NCBI GenBank assembly: GCA_023390785.1
Contig: JAEWCE010000048.1
Span: 1 to 32,476 of the forward strand
DNA length: 32,476 nt
Reading direction: 5' to 3'
DNA from: Pseudomonadota bacterium
GTDB lineage: Bacteria; Pseudomonadota; Alphaproteobacteria; Rhizobiales; Devosiaceae
Part shown: positions 9,501-16,783 of the stretch, piece after piece
Numbering within the stretch: the first letter of the stretch is position 1
Layout of the letters: each line of letters begins with the position of its first letter
Translations under genes and position numbers: made by a program
Notes under the pieces: model-generated
Databases searched by the model: none
Told to the model about the DNA's origin: nothing
Seen by the model: only the letters and a program-made list of their open reading frames with translations

Positions 9501-12101
9501 GACGGCGATGATGTCGAAGCCGGCGCTCGCGCCCTGCTGGATGCCGCTGGCATCGGCGAATTGCGGCTTGAGGCCGATGCGGCTGCCAGTGGCCATCACC
9601 GGGCGCGAGATGGTGCGCTCGACGGTGCGGCCATTGGTGTCGACCAGCCGCAGGATCACGTCGGCCTCGAGCGGCCGGGTGGTCGATTGCGGATCGGGCA
9701 GGGTGACTTCGGCGACGGCGTTGCCGGACTCGTCGGTGGTCCCCACGACGCCGAGGGGCTCGCGGTCGGTCTGGATGGTGTCGTCGGTGCGTCCGAAGGT
9801 GTATCCGGAAAAGCCCTTGATGGTGGTCACGGGACGGATCACCGCATCGGCTTCGATGGACAGATTCGGGGCGGTGGCGCCGTAGAGATATTTGGCGGCA
9901 ACGTCGATGTCGTTGGGCTCGCCGGTCTTGAACGGCGCATCGGGGGCGCTGATGTCGAAGGCCAGGCGCTCGGGCTCGAAATCCTCGACGAGGAAGGTGA
10001 CGGTGTCGAGCGCCGAGGCCTTGGGATCGGCGTAGAGCCTCAGGGTCCAGGCCCCGCGCATGGCGTTGCTGTCGAGAGCCAGAGCCTTGAAATAGCCGCC
10101 GGCGCCCTGGTCGGTGAGCACCTCGTGGCTGGCGACGACGCCGTCGGGACGCTCGACATCGAGCGTCAGCGGCAAATTGGTGACGGCCTTGACGTGCGGG
10201 TCGCGCAGCAGGGCGGTGAGGAACACCGTTTCACCCGGGCGATAGACACCGCGCTCGGTGGTGGCGAAGAGGTCGAGAGGACCAGGGGACGGGCGGCCTT
10301 CGACGCCACGATCGGTGAGGTCGAAGGCGGGCTTGGAGACGTCGAGGAAGGCGTAGTCGCCGGCAGCGGTCTCGGTGACCAGCAATTGCGGGGCGCGGCC
10401 GCCGTCGCCGCGGGCGAGGCCCGGGGCGAACACCGCTTCGCCATTGGCGTCGGTGGTGGCTTCGCCGAGGATCTCGTTGTTGACGGCGACGAGACGGACC
10501 TTGGCGTTGGCGACCGGCTCGGCGCTGGTCAGCGAGCGCACGAAGGCGTGGACGCCGTCGTCACCCGACACGGTGGTGAGGCCGAGATCGGTGACGATGA
10601 ACCACTGCGTGGCGAGGTCGTTCCAATAGTCCTGGGTCTTGTCGCCGCTGACCTTGGCGGTGACGACATAGGCACCCGGCTCGATGTTCGGCAGCGCGTC
10701 CTTGACCGGAATGGCGGTGGCGACCATGGCGTTGTTGGCGCCGGCGGCGAGATCGACCGTGCCGGTCCAGACCTTTTCGCCGTACTGGTTGGCGACGTCC
10801 TCGGCGGAATAGCCGGTGAGGGTCCCCTTGAAGATGCCGTTGCGCACGGCGGTGGCGATGGAGCGGTCGCCGATGCGGTAGATCACGACGTCGGCGGACT
10901 TGGCGTTGACCGAGGTGATCGGCAGGCCGCCGCCGAGGCCGGCGGGCAGGACATAGGCGTTGTTGGCGAAGCCGACAAAGGGCGAGCGGTCAGCGACGTA
11001 GATGTCGAGCTCGACGTCCTTGGCGAGCTTCTCGTTGTCGACCGAGGGCAGTCCGGCGCGCACCTTCACGTGGTAGCGCTTGCCGTGCTCGATGCCGGTC
11101 AGGCAGATCTGCGAGTCCCCGGTCTCGACCGCGATGTTGGAGGCGCCGTCGACGACGACGTAGCCGGACAGATCAGTCTTGCCGCGCGGCAGCGGCGTCG
11201 AAAAGTTGATGCAGATGCGCGGGTCGGCCGCTTCGGCATCGACATCGTTGCCGGTGACGCGGAAGCCGTGCTGGGCGACCGTGTCGTCGAGCCGCTTCTG
11301 CAGATCGGCATTGTCGACCAGCGCAATGCTGGTGCGGTAGGTCTGGATCGCTTCGCGCCACATCTCGCGGCGCTCGAGCGCGTGGGCGAGGGCGCCCATG
11401 GCGGCGGCGCGGCCGGCCGTGTCGCCGTCGGGCGTCTGGATCAGCGCCATCAGCGCGGCGTAGCTGGCGGTGGCGCCCAGATCGTAGCTGTCGGAGGAAT
11501 TCTGCGCGTCATAGGCGGCGTCGGCCTGCGTCAGGGTGACGTTAGCGAGCTTCAGCCAGACGGCGGGATCGTTCTTGTTGAGCGCCAGCGCCTGCCGATA
11601 GGAGATCGCGGCGCCCGCCGGGTTCTCCTGCTCGACGCCGACGTCGCCGGCTTTCACCAGGTCGGCATAGGCCAGGTCCTTGGGCGGCGGATTGGTGCTG
11701 GGCAGTTGCGAGGCGAAGTACTTGGCCGAGGACACCAGATCCTGCGCCGGGAAGGGCAACTCGCCGAGGCGGGCAGCCTCGATGTCGGCCGGCGCCGGGG
11801 TCGTGGTGATGGTTCCCGAGGTGGCACCCTTGAAGTCGGCGGGGGTCTCCGGAACGTCACCCTTGAGGAAGCACCATTTGGTCTTGCTGTTGAAGGTGAA
11901 GGCGCGACAGAGGTTGTCGCTGACACAGGCGGCCTGGCACTTGTCGAGGGTAGTGCCCTTGCTGATCGAATAGTCGAAGCCAGGCAGGTCCTTGTCCTTG
12001 AGCACGGTGACACTGCGGTCGGCTGCCAGCGGCGAGCTCACCGCGAACGCAAGGATGACGGCAACTTCCAGCCACACGGCCAGCCGAGCAAGACGCTGCA
12101 T
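6588..12101 (-). CDS. Bacterial alpha-2-macroglobulin with N-terminal PAN/apple-like domain and thioester
   Basis: Predicted periplasmic protease trap. Seen: Sec-type signal peptide (about residues 1-27, ending SPLAAD); a cysteine-rich PAN/apple-like segment (about 40-85, with CQAACVSDNLCRAF and WCFLKGD); a helical, TPR-like stretch (about 120-270); many beta-sandwich MG domains; the thioester motif PYGCAEQ with C1385 and Q1388; the alpha-helical thioester domain; and C-terminal MG domains. The known mechanism of thioester A2Ms is covalent capture of an attacking protease. Length 1837 aa is near the usual 1,500-1,900. No lipobox cysteine follows the signal, unlike E. coli YfhM, so it may be soluble or held by an uncleaved signal anchor. 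ATG 12101 has GAGGGA upstream. It is followed by pbpC on the same strand, suggesting peptidoglycan repair paired with defence. Confidence 0.9.
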   Translation of the reverse strand: MQRLARLAVWLEVAVILAFAVSSPLAADRSVTVLKDKDLPGFDYSISKGTTLDKCQAACVSDNLCRAFTFNSKTKWCFLKGDVPETPADFKGATSGTITTTPAPADIEAARLGELPFPAQDLVSSAKYFASQLPSTNPPPKDLAYADLVKAGDVGVEQENPAGAAISYRQALALNKNDPAVWLKLANVTLTQADAAYDAQNSSDSYDLGATASYAALMALIQTPDGDTAGRAAAMGALAHALERREMWREAIQTYRTSIALVDNADLQKRLDDTVAQHGFRVTGNDVDAEAADPRICINFSTPLPRGKTDLSGYVVVDGASNIAVETGDSQICLTGIEHGKRYHVKVRAGLPSVDNEKLAKDVELDIYVADRSPFVGFANNAYVLPAGLGGGLPITSVNAKSADVVIYRIGDRSIATAVRNGIFKGTLTGYSAEDVANQYGEKVWTGTVDLAAGANNAMVATAIPVKDALPNIEPGAYVVTAKVSGDKTQDYWNDLATQWFIVTDLGLTTVSGDDGVHAFVRSLTSAEPVANAKVRLVAVNNEILGEATTDANGEAVFAPGLARGDGGRAPQLLVTETAAGDYAFLDVSKPAFDLTDRGVEGRPSPGPLDLFATTERGVYRPGETVFLTALLRDPHVKAVTNLPLTLDVERPDGVVASHEVLTDQGAGGYFKALALDSNAMRGAWTLRLYADPKASALDTVTFLVEDFEPERLAFDISAPDAPFKTGEPNDIDVAAKYLYGATAPNLSIEADAVIRPVTTIKGFSGYTFGRTDDTIQTDREPLGVVGTTDESGNAVAEVTLPDPQSTTRPLEADVILRLVDTNGRTVERTISRPVMATGSRIGLKPQFADASGIQQGASAGFDIIAVDPDNKLTAMSGLNWTLSKVDSTYQWYRDNGVWKWENVTTTSQVASGTLDTSATGPATVAAPVQWGQYLLEVTAADGSASSSYSFYAGYYYSEAGSDTPDTLKVALDKPAYRLGDTAHLRLDPQFAGTALVMVVDDRIIAMQAVDVPAGGTTIDLPVTADWGPGAYVTATLYRPASAAEKRMPARALGLAFADVDPGDLKLDVQMTAPREATPRTSFTTTLKLGNVPAGTKAYVAVAAVDLGILNLTHFAVPDPDGWYFGQRQLGVEFRDLYGQLIDPTQGILGAVRSGGDEAASRLGTPPATSVLVALHSGVVEVGADGTATVTFDMPDFSGTVRVMAMAWTDTAVGHASADVVVHDPVVVTLSPPRFLRLDDTSRLLVEVTNVSGPAGTYKVELVPGDGLATDAKLTTFDLAAGGRNALNLGLTGTGLGDQILKVVVTQPDGVQQVKDMTLGVRAAAPPQTVSSLIPIEPGQTVVLDKERFANMIAHTAELSFAVGPIARLDVPNLLDHLDRYPYGCAEQVTSRALPLLYLNDVAASLGLGTDAALHQRVVDAIADLLTHQTSTGGFGLWGPFDQTDLWLDSYVTDFLLRAKAKGFAVPEQALSNALDNLGNQVSSASDFDRGGEDLAYALYDLARGSRAAIGDLRYYLEAKLDNFGSPLAQAQLGAALALYGDRSRAAEAFEAARAGLKTPDDPKRWRTDYGSQLRDTAGVLALAAEFTPAGIDLSALAQQLATLRDGKKWTSTQEDAQTLLAAAGLQQQASAGSISVDGTPLTGTAYQRYQQEHFDNAAVTIVNNGNTATELKLSVTGIPSTPPKASSNGFTIERTYYLPDGTEADMDDVHQNDRFVVVLSMTAEDLGSGQYLVADPLPAGFEIENPDLSSSQGVADLSWLTVDTPTHVESRTDQYVAAFRYVEDADEFATAYMVRAVSPGKFVLPGATIEDMYRPELRANTDTGALTIQTPGPASK

Positions 12102-12179
12102 TTCTGGTTTCCCTCATTACCCCAGGCGCGTTGCACCGCATTATTGCGGCAATTCTTGGCAGAGCGCGCGATTTATAGA

Positions 12180-12207
12180 GTCATCACAATGGTTTCGCCG
12201 TGATGAC
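12180..12207. promoter_or_regulatory. Inverted repeat in the lacI-A2M gap
   Basis: GTCATCAC (12180-12187) and GTGATGAC (12200-12207) are perfect 8-bp arms 12 bp apart. On the minus strand, TATAAA (12176-12171) follows directly and could be a -10 for the macroglobulin gene about 70 bp downstream, but I see no matching -35. The dyad may be an operator or a weak 3' hairpin of the lacI transcript. Confidence 0.35.
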
Positions 12208-12227
12208 AGAGTGAAGCTGAACGCAAG

Positions 12228-13262
12228 CTAAATGCGACGGGCGTCGCTTTCGCCGACCACCAGTTCCATCGGCCAGACCTTGTGCACGATGCCCTGCGGG
12301 TAGGTTTCGGCGTAGGCGGGCATGGAGGCGAGCAGGGATTCGCCGAGCGCGATGCCGAGGTCCTTGAGCGAGACCCGGAAGCAGGTAAGAGTCGGAGAGA
12401 GAAATCGCGCCAGCGGCGATTCACGGAAGCCGATCACCGCCAGATCGCGCCCCGGCTGCAGCCCGGCCTCGGCCAGCCGGCGGTAGAGGCCGATTGCCAT
12501 CAGTTCGTGGATCAGCACCACGGCGGTGGGCGGGTCGGGCTGCGACAGAAGCTCATGGCCGACCTGGTAGCCGCCCAGCTCGGACGAGGCAGCGCGGATG
12601 ACGATGTCGGGATCGAAGGCGATGCCATGGCGCTTGAGGGCGGCCTTGTAGCCGTCGAGATAGACGAAGCCGAGGTTGATGTCGTTGCTGGGCAGGCCGG
12701 CCGCGATGCGGCGATGGCCATGGGCGACGAGCCGATCGACGGCCCGGCTGGCGACGCCCTCGAAATCGAGGTCGACCCAGGGATAGTCGAGCGTCGCGGC
12801 GCCCGAGCGGCCGAGCGCGGCAAACGGCAAACGGGCCTGGGTCAACAGCTCGAGGCGCGGATCGCGGCGGTGCGTGGCCGAGATGATCAGCGCGTCGACC
12901 ATGCGGCGCCCGACGATGCGGCTCAGATATTGCGCCGGGTCCTCGTCGGTCGAGCAGGGCAAGACGACGAGGTCGAGATGGTGGCGGTTGAGCACGGTCT
13001 GCACGCCGTCGAACACGGCGAGGAAGAAGTTGTCGGCATTGCCGGTGAGGTCGGAGCGCGATTCGATCATGAAGCCGACGGCTTCGGTGGTGCCCTGGCG
13101 CAGATTGCGGCCCGACTGGTTGGCGACGTAGCCGAGCTCGGCGGCGGCTTCGAGCACCCGCCGGCGGGTGTCCTCGCTGACATCGGGGCGGCCGTTGAGG
13201 GCGCGCGACACCGTGCCGATCGAGATGTTGAGGTGCTGCGCCAAGCGCTTGATGCCAATCAT
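12228..13262 (-). CDS. LacI-family sugar-responsive transcriptional regulator
   Basis: Cytoplasmic repressor of 344 aa. The N-terminal LacI HTH (residues 4-24, RLAQHLNISIGTVSRALNG) is followed by the hinge helix and a periplasmic-binding-protein-like effector domain (about 60-340). The start at ATG 13262 leaves the HTH at the extreme N-terminus as usual. It is divergent from the sugar operon beginning at 13408. The 145-bp gap holds two LacI-type palindromes placed across the operon promoter, so control of this operon is well supported. It may also affect its own transcription, because the gap is short. The effector is unknown and probably the transported sugar or a product of it. The neighbouring macroglobulin gene lies 126 bp downstream on the same strand and is probably separate. 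Confidence 0.92.
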   Translation of the reverse strand: MIGIKRLAQHLNISIGTVSRALNGRPDVSEDTRRRVLEAAAELGYVANQSGRNLRQGTTEAVGFMIESRSDLTGNADNFFLAVFDGVQTVLNRHHLDLVVLPCSTDEDPAQYLSRIVGRRMVDALIISATHRRDPRLELLTQARLPFAALGRSGAATLDYPWVDLDFEGVASRAVDRLVAHGHRRIAAGLPSNDINLGFVYLDGYKAALKRHGIAFDPDIVIRAASSELGGYQVGHELLSQPDPPTAVVLIHELMAIGLYRRLAEAGLQPGRDLAVIGFRESPLARFLSPTLTCFRVSLKDLGIALGESLLASMPAYAETYPQGIVHKVWPMELVVGESDARRI

Positions 13263-13323
13263 GTTCCTGGTCGCGCCCGAACGAGTTGCTGCAGCCTTAA
13301 TACACGAGCAGAGAGCAAGCGAG

Positions 13324-13351
13324 TTGACTCGTAAACGTTTTCGGTTAGTGT
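13324..13351 (+). promoter_or_regulatory. Sigma-70-type promoter of the sugar operon
   Basis: TTGACT (13324-13329) is a 5/6 match to the -35. With a 16-bp spacer, TAGTGT (13346-13351) is a weak -10 that keeps the first TA and last T. The expected start of transcription is near 13358, inside the second LacI palindrome. A weak -10 with repressor sites in the spacer and at +1 is a usual design for a tightly repressed operon. Confidence 0.5.
13330..13343. promoter_or_regulatory. LacI-family operator O1
   Basis: CGTAAACGTTTTCG is a near-perfect palindrome (one base off) with the central CG typical of LacI-family sites. It lies between the -35 and -10 of the sugar operon promoter. Its centre is 22 bp (two helical turns) from O2, so the two sites face the same side of the helix. 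Confidence 0.75.
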
Positions 13352-13365
13352 CGTAAACGTTTACG
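13352..13365. promoter_or_regulatory. LacI-family operator O2
   Basis: CGTAAACGTTTACG is a perfect 14-bp palindrome with the central CG of LacI-family operators. It follows the predicted -10 directly and covers the expected transcription start, 42 bp before the first gene of the operon. Confidence 0.85.
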
Positions 13366-13407
13366 GCAGACGCAAGGACGACGGATTACGTCGCGGGCGC
13401 CGCCGGA

Positions 13408-14454
13408 ATGGGGGGCAGGGTGGTGTACCGAGCTGTTCTGGCGGGCTGTGGTGGCATGGCAAGGGGCTGGCTCAAGGTGCTGAGCGAGGCGCCCCAGCTC
13501 AGAGGCCGGGTCGAGCTGGTCGGGCTCGTCGACCTCAATCTTGCCGCGGCCGAGGCCCTGCGCGCCGAGTTCGGCCTCACCGGCGCGGCAACCGGCACCG
13601 ATCTCGAGTCCATGCTGGCGGGGACGAAGCCGGATCTGCTGTTCGACGTGGTGGTGCCTTCGGCGCGACGCGACGTGGTGCTGGCGGGGTTGCGCCATGG
13701 CTGCCACGTGCTCACCGAAAAGCCGATGGCCGCCTCGCTCGAGGAGGCGCGCGAGATCGTCGCTGCGGCGACAGCCGCCGGGCGGGTGCATGCGGTGGTG
13801 CAGAACCGCCGCTTCATCGAGGGCATCCGGCGTATCCGCGAAACCATCGACAGCGGCGCCATCGGCCAGCTCACGGCGCTGCATGCGGACTTCTTCATCG
13901 GCGCGCATTTCGGCGGCTTCCGCGAACAGATGCGCGACGTGCTGCTGCTCGACATGGCGATCCACACCCTGGATGCGGCCCGCTTCATGTCGGGGGCCGA
14001 GCCGATGGCGGTCTATTGCCTCGAAACCAATCCGGCGCAGTCGTGGTACGCGCATGGCGCGGCGGCCAATGCCATCTTCGAATTTTCCGGCAATGTGGTG
14101 TTCACCTATCGCGGCTCGTGGGTAGCGGAAGGCGCGACTACGAGCTGGGAAAGCCAGTGGCGCATCATCGGGACGATTGGAACACTGCTCTGGGACGGCG
14201 CCGAGCGCTTCGAAGCGCACGCAGTTGCTGGAGAAAGCGGCTTTCTCCGGCCGCTCCGGGATGTGGCGGTCCCTCCTCCGCCACATCCCGCGCAAACCCA
14301 CGGCCATGCCAGCGTGATCGCCGAATTTCTCGATGCGATCGAGACCGGGCGGACGCCCGAGACCGGCGGCGCCGACAACATCAAGAGCCTTGCGATGGTG
14401 TTCGCCGCCATCGAAAGCGCCCGCACCCACCAGCGCGTCCTTATTGCAGCCTAG
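13408..14454 (+). CDS. Gfo/Idh/MocA-family oxidoreductase of the LacI-controlled sugar operon
   Basis: Predicted NAD(P)-dependent sugar dehydrogenase, 348 aa. Seen: Rossmann motif LAGCGGMARG (residues 11-20), EKP motif (E104-K105-P106), D182-x3-H186 with the expected catalytic histidine, and the C-terminal domain. First gene of the operon. The ATG at 13408 has only a weak SD; GTG at 13420 or 13423 is preceded by GGGGGGCAGG and may be the true start. The next gene begins 12 bp after the stop. A perfect 13-bp inverted repeat is embedded near codons 284-295. With the TIM-barrel gene next to it, oxidation of a sugar carbon before cleavage or isomerisation is a reasonable role. The substrate is not identifiable from sequence alone. 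Confidence 0.87.
   Translation: MGGRVVYRAVLAGCGGMARGWLKVLSEAPQLRGRVELVGLVDLNLAAAEALRAEFGLTGAATGTDLESMLAGTKPDLLFDVVVPSARRDVVLAGLRHGCHVLTEKPMAASLEEAREIVAAATAAGRVHAVVQNRRFIEGIRRIRETIDSGAIGQLTALHADFFIGAHFGGFREQMRDVLLLDMAIHTLDAARFMSGAEPMAVYCLETNPAQSWYAHGAAANAIFEFSGNVVFTYRGSWVAEGATTSWESQWRIIGTIGTLLWDGAERFEAHAVAGESGFLRPLRDVAVPPPPHPAQTHGHASVIAEFLDAIETGRTPETGGADNIKSLAMVFAAIESARTHQRVLIAA
14257..14290. repeat. Perfect 13-bp inverted repeat inside the oxidoreductase gene
   Basis: CGGGATGTGGCGG (14257-14269) and CCGCCACATCCCG (14278-14290) are exact complements around an 8-nt loop. Just upstream, GAGAAAG (14231-14237) and CTTTCTC (14241-14247) form a second 7-bp stem with a CGG loop. Both lie in frame in the 3' third of the coding region. 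They could be chance, an mRNA hairpin, or the trace of a palindromic element absorbed into the frame. Confidence 0.6.
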
Positions 14455-14465
14455 AAAGACCAAGC

Positions 14466-15365
14466 ATGAGCAACCCGGCCAATTCGATCCGCATCGGCAC
14501 CATGATCCAGGCCACCGAAGGCCGGGCGCCCGAGAACATCAGGGCAATCGCCGACCTCGGTTTCGAGAGCTTCGAGCCGTTCTTCTGGCAGACGACCAAC
14601 GGCCAGGACCTGCGCGAGCTGGGCAAGCGCAGCCTCGATGCCATCGGCAATCGTGACATCACGATTTCAACCATCGGCATGTTCGGCAATCCGCTCGAGG
14701 ACGGGGAGATGGACCGGCAGACGCTGCAGGGCTGGAAGGACTGCATCGACAACGCGAGACATTTCGGTGCGACGACGGTCGCCGGTTTCACCGGCCGGGT
14801 GCGTGGCAAGCCGCTGCCCGACTCGCTCAAGCGCTACAGGCAGGTGTGGTCGGAACTGGCGAAGCGCGCGGCGGACAATGGTGTCAGAATTGCGTTCGAG
14901 AATTGCGCCATGGACGGTAACTGGCAGACGGGCGACTGGAACATCGCGCACAACCCCGACGCCTGGGAGCTGATGTTCAACGAAACGCCGGACGACAATA
15001 TCGGGCTCGAATGGGAGCCGTGCCACCAGCTCGTCTATCTCATCGATCCGCTGCCGCAGATCCGCAAATGGGCGCACAAATTCTTCCATGTGCACGGCAA
15101 GGACGCGACGGTGCGCTGGGAGGTGATCCGCGAGCACGGCATATTCGGCAAGGAGCGCTTCGTGTTCATGCGCACGCCCGGCTTCGGCGATACCAATTGG
15201 GTCGACGTGATTTCCGAGCTTCGGCTCGCCGGCTGGTCCGGCTCGATCGACATCGAAGGCTGGCACGATCCGGTCTATCGCGACGCGCTCGAAATGACCG
15301 GCCAGGTCCGGGCGCTGAACTATCTCAAGCAAGCCCGCGGCGGGGATTTCGTCGACGCCGCGTAA
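14466..15365 (+). CDS. Sugar phosphate isomerase/epimerase-like TIM-barrel protein
   Basis: Xylose-isomerase-like TIM barrel (AP endonuclease 2 superfamily), 299 aa, cytoplasmic. A complete metal site is readable: E145 in IAFENC, E184 in LEWEPCHQ (where the family often has Asp) with H187, H208/H210 in FHVHGKD, and E264 in DIEGWHD. Members include epimerases, isomerases, and lyases or hydrolases that act on 3-keto sugars made by a partner Gfo/Idh dehydrogenase. Start ATG 14466 follows AAAGACCAAGC, with little SD, 12 bp after the previous stop, and gives a normal N-terminus. It lies between the oxidoreductase and the transporter genes in one operon. Function on the same sugar as the oxidoreductase is likely; the exact reaction is unknown. 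Confidence 0.87.
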   Translation: MSNPANSIRIGTMIQATEGRAPENIRAIADLGFESFEPFFWQTTNGQDLRELGKRSLDAIGNRDITISTIGMFGNPLEDGEMDRQTLQGWKDCIDNARHFGATTVAGFTGRVRGKPLPDSLKRYRQVWSELAKRAADNGVRIAFENCAMDGNWQTGDWNIAHNPDAWELMFNETPDDNIGLEWEPCHQLVYLIDPLPQIRKWAHKFFHVHGKDATVRWEVIREHGIFGKERFVFMRTPGFGDTNWVDVISELRLAGWSGSIDIEGWHDPVYRDALEMTGQVRALNYLKQARGGDFVDAA

Positions 15366-15446
15366 CTCAAATCCTGAGGCCGGACCTACGCGGACCATAC
15401 GCCGGCTCATGGGAGGAACAACCGGTCCGCTGATGAGGAGGAAGCA

Positions 15447-16715
15447 TTGAAGACCAGTCTCGCTAAAATGGCGCTGCTCGCCGCCACGTCGGTCATGTTG
15501 CTGACCGGCACGGCATTGGCGCAGCAGAAGACGTTCAACATCTGGTGGTTCGAGGACCCGCAAAGCTCGCAGGGCATCGCCTGGACCAAGGCGCTCGAGG
15601 AGTTCAAGGGCAAGCATCCGGACGTGACGGTCAACTTCCAGCAGAAGACCTTCGCCCAGTTGCAGGCTTCGGGCAGCATGATCCTCAACTCGGATCAGGC
15701 GCCGGACGTGCTCGAATACAACAAGGGAAACGCCACTGCCGGTCTGGTGTCGAGCCAGGGACTGCTCACCAACCTCGACGACTACGTGACCAAGGAAGGC
15801 TGGGACAAGATCCTAAACGAGGGTGACCTCGTGCTCTCCAAGTACGACGACAAGGGCATCTACGGCTCAGGTCACGTCTGGGGCATCTCAGTCTATGGCG
15901 AGTACGTGTCGTGCTTCTACAATATCGACATGTTCGACAAGGCAGGACTCAAGGTCCCGACGACGATCGACGAGTGGGTCGCCGACATGGATGCCTTCAA
16001 GCAGCAGGGCATCACGCCGCTCGCTCTGGGCGCCATCGACACGAGCGGCCAGCATCTGCTCGCCTCGCTCGCGTACACCAAGGCCGACGACACCTGGATC
16101 CAGAACTACCAGGGCCTGAAGGCGCCGCTGGACGGTGCTCCCTATCTCTATGCGGCCCAGACGCTGCTGGACTGGGTCAACAAGGGGTACATCAGCAAAG
16201 ACTCGACCGGCATGAAGGACCCGGATGCGGCCCTGCTGTTCACCTCGGGCAAGGCGCCGATGTACGTGTCGGGGACCTGGAACCTGGGCAACTTCAGCGC
16301 GACCATCAAGGACTTCAAGTGGGGCCAGTTCGTGATCCCGACACCGAAGTACTCGGTGGGCTCGACGGGTAACCTCTGGGTGATCCCCAAGGGCGCCAAG
16401 AACCCGGATCTCGCGGCCGAGTGGATCAGCCTGACGCTGTCGCCGAAGTACCAGACCGAGATGGCCAATGCCGGCGGCGTGGCGATCGCGGCCGACCCGG
16501 CGACGATCACCGATCCGGTCGGAAAGAATGCCGCGGCGGTGTTCAAGCAGATCTCGGACAAGAACGGGCTGGGCTTCTATCCCGACTGGCCGGTCCCGGG
16601 TTACTATGACGTTCTGAACCAGAAGGACACCGGGCTGTTCCAGGGTTCGCTGACCCCCGAGCAGTTCGTCGAGCAGATCAAGCAGGTCTACGACGACGCG
16701 CAGGCCAACCAGTAA
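15447..16715 (+). CDS. CUT1-type ABC transporter sugar-binding protein
   Basis: Periplasmic solute-binding protein, 422 aa (extracellular solute-binding family 1). Seen: signal peptide with hydrophobic core (about residues 8-23) and a likely cut after TALA (residue 25), then a mature start QQKTFNIWWFEDP. The two-lobed fold is typical of oligosaccharide or glycoside binders. Translation starts at TTG 15447, preceded by GAGGAGGAA at 5 nt. ATG 15468 is in frame but would remove the positively charged start of the signal. The gap to the first permease (68 bp) holds a strong hairpin, as is common after binding-protein genes that are made in excess. The ligand is unknown. Confidence 0.92.
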   Translation: MKTSLAKMALLAATSVMLLTGTALAQQKTFNIWWFEDPQSSQGIAWTKALEEFKGKHPDVTVNFQQKTFAQLQASGSMILNSDQAPDVLEYNKGNATAGLVSSQGLLTNLDDYVTKEGWDKILNEGDLVLSKYDDKGIYGSGHVWGISVYGEYVSCFYNIDMFDKAGLKVPTTIDEWVADMDAFKQQGITPLALGAIDTSGQHLLASLAYTKADDTWIQNYQGLKAPLDGAPYLYAAQTLLDWVNKGYISKDSTGMKDPDAALLFTSGKAPMYVSGTWNLGNFSATIKDFKWGQFVIPTPKYSVGSTGNLWVIPKGAKNPDLAAEWISLTLSPKYQTEMANAGGVAIAADPATITDPVGKNAAAVFKQISDKNGLGFYPDWPVPGYYDVLNQKDTGLFQGSLTPEQFVEQIKQVYDDAQANQ

Positions 16716-16729
16716 GCTCGAGTAATACG

Positions 16730-16764
16730 CCGGGTCGCGCACGCAAAGCATGCGCGCGACCCGG
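16730..16764 (+). promoter_or_regulatory. Intercistronic hairpin after the binding-protein gene
   Basis: CCGGGTCGCGC (16730-16740) and GCGCGACCCGG (16754-16764) are perfect 11-bp arms around 13 nt. It has no T-tract and lies between the binding-protein stop and the SD of the first permease. By analogy with the malE-malF spacer it probably protects the upstream mRNA and lowers permease expression. Confidence 0.65.
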
Positions 16765-16783
16765 ACCAAGCCGGAGGGGAACC

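Noticed and set aside
6480..12203. Open frame of about 1,900 codons on the plus strand, antisense to the macroglobulin gene
   Set aside because: Translation is Gly/Ala/Arg/Val-rich without recognisable domains, and mirrors codon bias of the real minus-strand gene, which has a signal peptide and thioester motif.
14016..14465. N-terminal extension of the TIM-barrel protein into the upstream oxidoreductase
   Set aside because: It lies in the wrong frame of a well-supported gene; ATG 14466 begins the conserved barrel.
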